Position numbers and translations under genes: made by a program. Shown here piece after piece: positions 61,464 to 64,000 of a stretch of 64,000 nt of DNA. The DNA is from Asaia astilbis JCM 15831 (GTDB taxonomy: Bacteria > Pseudomonadota > Alphaproteobacteria > Acetobacterales > Acetobacteraceae): contig NZ_BAJT01000009.1 in the NCBI RefSeq assembly GCF_000613845.1, positions 62,001 through 126,000 on the forward strand. The letters are read 5' to 3'. Positions within the stretch are counted from its first letter, which is position 1. Each line of letters opens with the position of its first letter. The notes beneath the pieces are model-generated. The model was not told the origin of the DNA and searched no databases. It saw only the letters and a program-made list of their open reading frames with translations.

Positions 61464-63346
61464 ATGACCCTCCCACGAAAACTGCCTTTTGCCCTGACCA
61501 GTCTGATACGGGCGTGGCGACTGGTCCTGTCTCACGACATCCGCTTCTTTCGTCTCGGAATAGGCGTCACGCTTTTTCTGCTGGTCGCCGAACGGCTTTG
61601 CCTTTTGGGGACGCCGTTTCTCTTCAGCCGGCTTGTGGCGCATTTTTCGTCTGTCGATGCGCGTCTGACCCTCCCTGTTGCTCTAATTATTTCTTATGCC
61701 GGGCTGATTTTTCTCAGGAGCGCGTTCTCTGCCTTGCAGGAACTCGTCTATCAGCCGTGGGCCAGCGGGTGCAGGCGCTCACCGCGCAGGAAGCTTTTCG
61801 CCATCTGCTCGATCTACCCTATCGCTTTCATCGGGACAGGCAGACAGGCTCGTTGACCCGAGCCATCGAACGCGGGTCAGAGGCAGCCGACACCTTGTTG
61901 CGGCTGGCTTTGTTCAACATCCTGCCTGCGATCCTCGATACCGGGCTGACAATTGCGGTTGTGTTTTCGTTTCTCGGGGGACGCTATGCCTGTGTCCTTC
62001 TGATTGCGTTGCTGCTTTATGTTGCTCTGGCACAATGGTTCGTCCGTCAACGGGTGAGGGCCCGCCGTCAGCGCAATGAGGCCAATGGCAGGGCACAGCA
62101 TTTCCTGCTCGACTCCCTTCTGAATTTCGAGGCAGTGCGGCATTTCGCCAACGAACCCCATGAGTTCGGACGCTACGAGAAGGCGCGTCTGGAGCAGGAA
62201 AAGGCAAGCCTGCGGATGACTTTGGTGGCAGGGCTGTCTTCGGTCAGCCAGAACGCCATGATTGCTCTTGCGACGCTGACGATTTTTCTCATGGCAGCGC
62301 GCGATCTTGCTGCGGGTGCGCTCGATGTGGCGGCTTTCGTTTTGATCGGGACGTATTTGCGAACCCTGTATCAGGCCATCGTCTCGCTCAACATCGTTTA
62401 TGCGGGCTGGCGCAACGCCTGTGTCGATCTGGAGCATCTGACCGATCTCATGGAAGAAGCCCCTCGGAGCATCGTGCCTGTCTCAGGCGTCGAGACCGGG
62501 CAAGGAGAGGGGGATCGTGCTCTGGAGGAGGCACGACCCGCTTCTCTGGCCTTTGATTCCGTGCGTTTCGATTATGACGGGCGCGAGATCCTTCACGGTC
62601 TCTCCTTCAGCGCCTCTCCGGGTGAAACGATCGCCCTGGTCGGGCCGACAGGGGCCGGTAAATCGACCATTGCCCGTCTTATTCTGGGGGCTTACGCGCC
62701 CGGCGCTGGGCGCGTCCTTCTGGATGGTCGGGATGTGTCTTCGATCCCTCCAGCCGAGTTGCATCGTATCATCGGCGTGGTGCCGCAGGAGACGCAGCTC
62801 TTCAATGACACGATCGGTTATAACATTGCCTATGGTCATCTTGAGGCGTGTCACGAGGAAATCGTGGCAGCGGCTAGGATCGCCCAGATCCATGATTTCA
62901 TCGACGGGCTGGAGCAGGGCTATGACACGCTGGTCGGTGAGCGTGGGCTGAAGCTCTCGGGAGGCGAGCGTCAGCGCATTGCTCTTGCGCGAATCATACT
63001 GCGCAAACCGCGGCTTCTCCTGCTCGACGAGGCGACCAGTGCGCTCGACACGGGAACGGAGCAGCGCTTGATGGACGCGCTGCGTCGCGTCACGGAACGG
63101 CAGACAACGATTGCAATTGCCCATCGGCTGTCGACCATCCGTCACGCGACCCGCATCCTTGTGATCGAAGGCGGAAAAATCGTTGAGCAGGGCGCGCATG
63201 ACGCGCTCATGGACCTTCAGGGCCATTATTTCGCGATGGTTACCAATCAATCTGGTTCGGTATCTGGTTTTCCCGATGAGGTGGCCCTACGTGTTGAGCC
63301 TGGACATTCAGTCAGGAAAGGAAAACTCCATGACAGAGCAGGCTGA
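61464..63346 (+). CDS. Atm1/HMT1-type ABC exporter, permease-ATPase fusion (frameshifted at ~61756)
   Basis: Half-transporter related to mitochondrial Atm1, which exports glutathione-linked sulfur or metal compounds. Six transmembrane helices occupy the first ~300 residues, with LPYRFHRDRQTGSLTRAIERG typical of the Atm1 group. The ATPase has Walker A GPTGAGKST, Q-loop VVPQETQLFNDTI, signature LSGGERQR, Walker B LLLLDEATSALDT and the H-loop IAHRLSTI. One base is missing near 61756, after ELVYQP. Restored length is 627 residues. Divergent from the Nudix gene; overlaps the next gene by 17 bases. Confidence 0.92.
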
Positions 63347-63674
63347 GGCACTCGCCCGCGACTTTCATCCGGACAAGGCGATGGAGGAAGAAATCCGCGA
63401 ACAGGCCGCCAACGAGCTTTCAGACGCGCCGGATGCCATGGAGATCCCTGAGGAGCTGCGTCAATGCGGCGTGGTGATCGACAAGGCGATCGGCTATCTC
63501 GTCGAGCAGAATCTTCCTGTCGAGCTGATCGCTTCTGCTCTTCTGGGTGGATCGCTCGGTGTACTGGCACGCACGACGGATGCCGACACGATGATCCGTA
63601 TGCTTCAGACGGCAATCGACAGTATCAAAGCGGGCGAACTGATCTGTACAGATGGGCTTTCCGACGGAGAATGA
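63330..63674 (+). CDS. Conserved hypothetical protein
   Basis: Not recognised. The 115 residues are acidic, with a polar N-terminus and two probable helices (VVIDKAIGYLVEQNLPVELIASALLGGSLGVLA, then MIRMLQTAIDSIKAGEL). No signal peptide. The ATG follows AGGAAAGGA and overlaps the ABC gene end by 17 bases, so it is co-translated with the transporter and may act with it. Confidence 0.7.
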   Translation: MTEQAEALARDFHPDKAMEEEIREQAANELSDAPDAMEIPEELRQCGVVIDKAIGYLVEQNLPVELIASALLGGSLGVLARTTDADTMIRMLQTAIDSIKAGELICTDGLSDGE

Positions 63675-63695
63675 CCGTCTTGCGACGCTTTCGGC

Positions 63696-63724
63696 TTGAC
63701 GAGAGCGGGGGGGTCCGTCATAAG
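63696..63724 (+). promoter_or_regulatory. Probable rpmB promoter
   Basis: TTGACG (63696-63701), 17-base spacer, CATAAG (63719-63724). The leader before rpmB would be about 65 bases. Confidence 0.6.
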
Positions 63725-63794
63725 CCGCGCCTTAACGCGTCGTCGTATGCCGGGATTGGTCTCGGCGAACATATCACTACCGAGGATCAAGTCC

Positions 63795-64000
63795 ATGTCA
63801 CGCCGCTGCCAAATCACGGGCAAGGGTGTGCTGACGGGCAACAACGTCAGCCACGCCAACAACAAGACCCGTCGTCGCTTCCTGCCGAACCTGCAGGAAA
63901 TCACCCTGCTGTCCGATATTCTCGGCACGGGCGTTCGTCTGCGTCTGTCCACCCAGGGCATCCGCACGGTTGAGCATAACGGTGGGCTGGATTCGTTCCT
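63795..64000 (+). CDS. rpmB: 50S ribosomal protein L28, N-terminal part (runs off right edge)
   Basis: From ATG 63795 the frame reads [20 protein letters not shown], then [13 protein letters not shown] and [20 protein letters not shown] to the edge, which is clear L28. GAGG precedes the ATG. About 69 codons are inside the window. Confidence 0.96.

Overview
The window reads as a chromosomal segment of an alphaproteobacterium, most likely an acetic acid bacterium (Acetobacteraceae). The evidence is the full alphaproteobacterial dcw gene order, GapR (DUF2312), a MucR/Ros-family regulator, the bamE / yceD-rpmF-plsX-fabH-ihfA-merR neighbourhood, a meso-DAP type MurE, and moderately high GC with ATGA gene overlaps. 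I would not name a genus with confidence; Asaia/Gluconobacter-like is a guess.

Layout. 1-19.9 kb: division and cell-wall cluster on the minus strand, transcribed mraZ-rsmH-ftsL-ftsI-murE-murF-mraY-murD-ftsW-murG-murC-murB-ddl-ftsQ-ftsA-ftsZ, then the start of lpxC, which runs off the left edge. Four TGGGA repeats overlie a likely promoter upstream of mraZ. 20.2-20.6 kb: RNase P RNA (minus). 20.9-24.4 kb: HSL-family esterase, a small membrane protein, zwf and gapR. 24.6-29.8 kb: a FecI-type sigma factor, FecR-type anti-sigma factor, TonB-dependent receptor with an STN signalling domain, and an exported histidine acid phosphatase. This is the most interesting accessory locus: a cell-surface-signalled scavenging system that appears to couple uptake with phosphate-ester hydrolysis. 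29.9-34.1 kb: a Pro-rich membrane protein, then rplU-rpmA-obgE-proB (minus) and tRNA-Ser(CGA). 34.3-39.2 kb: a PhnA-like zinc-ribbon protein, a lipoprotein esterase, guanine deaminase and a FUSC-type exporter. 39.2-40.2 kb: a long AT-rich non-coding region ahead of mucR. 40.7-49.6 kb: sppA, ihfB, a LysR regulator, trxB, an Lrp regulator, a GT2-GtrA fusion, an ArnT-like glycosyltransferase and a secreted prolyl oligopeptidase. 49.7-53.9 kb: rpsU, def, a MarR / OmpR-type regulator / histidine kinase set, and bamE. 54-58.6 kb: yceD-rpmF-plsX-fabH-ihfA-merR and tRNA-Pro(GGG). 58.7-64 kb: an AI-2E transporter family protein, a DUF3574 lipoprotein, a Nudix hydrolase, an Atm1-type ABC transporter, a small unknown protein and the start of rpmB.

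Sequence quality. Nineteen genes, including essential ftsQ, murC, murD, murF and obgE, are each split between two reading frames. In eighteen the downstream part lies exactly where one missing base would put it; the FUSC gene needs +1 or -2. The bias towards single-base loss in essential genes points to sequencing or assembly dropout rather than decay, so these are annotated as whole genes with the break position given. No insertion sequences, CRISPR arrays, prophage or attachment sites were recognised.
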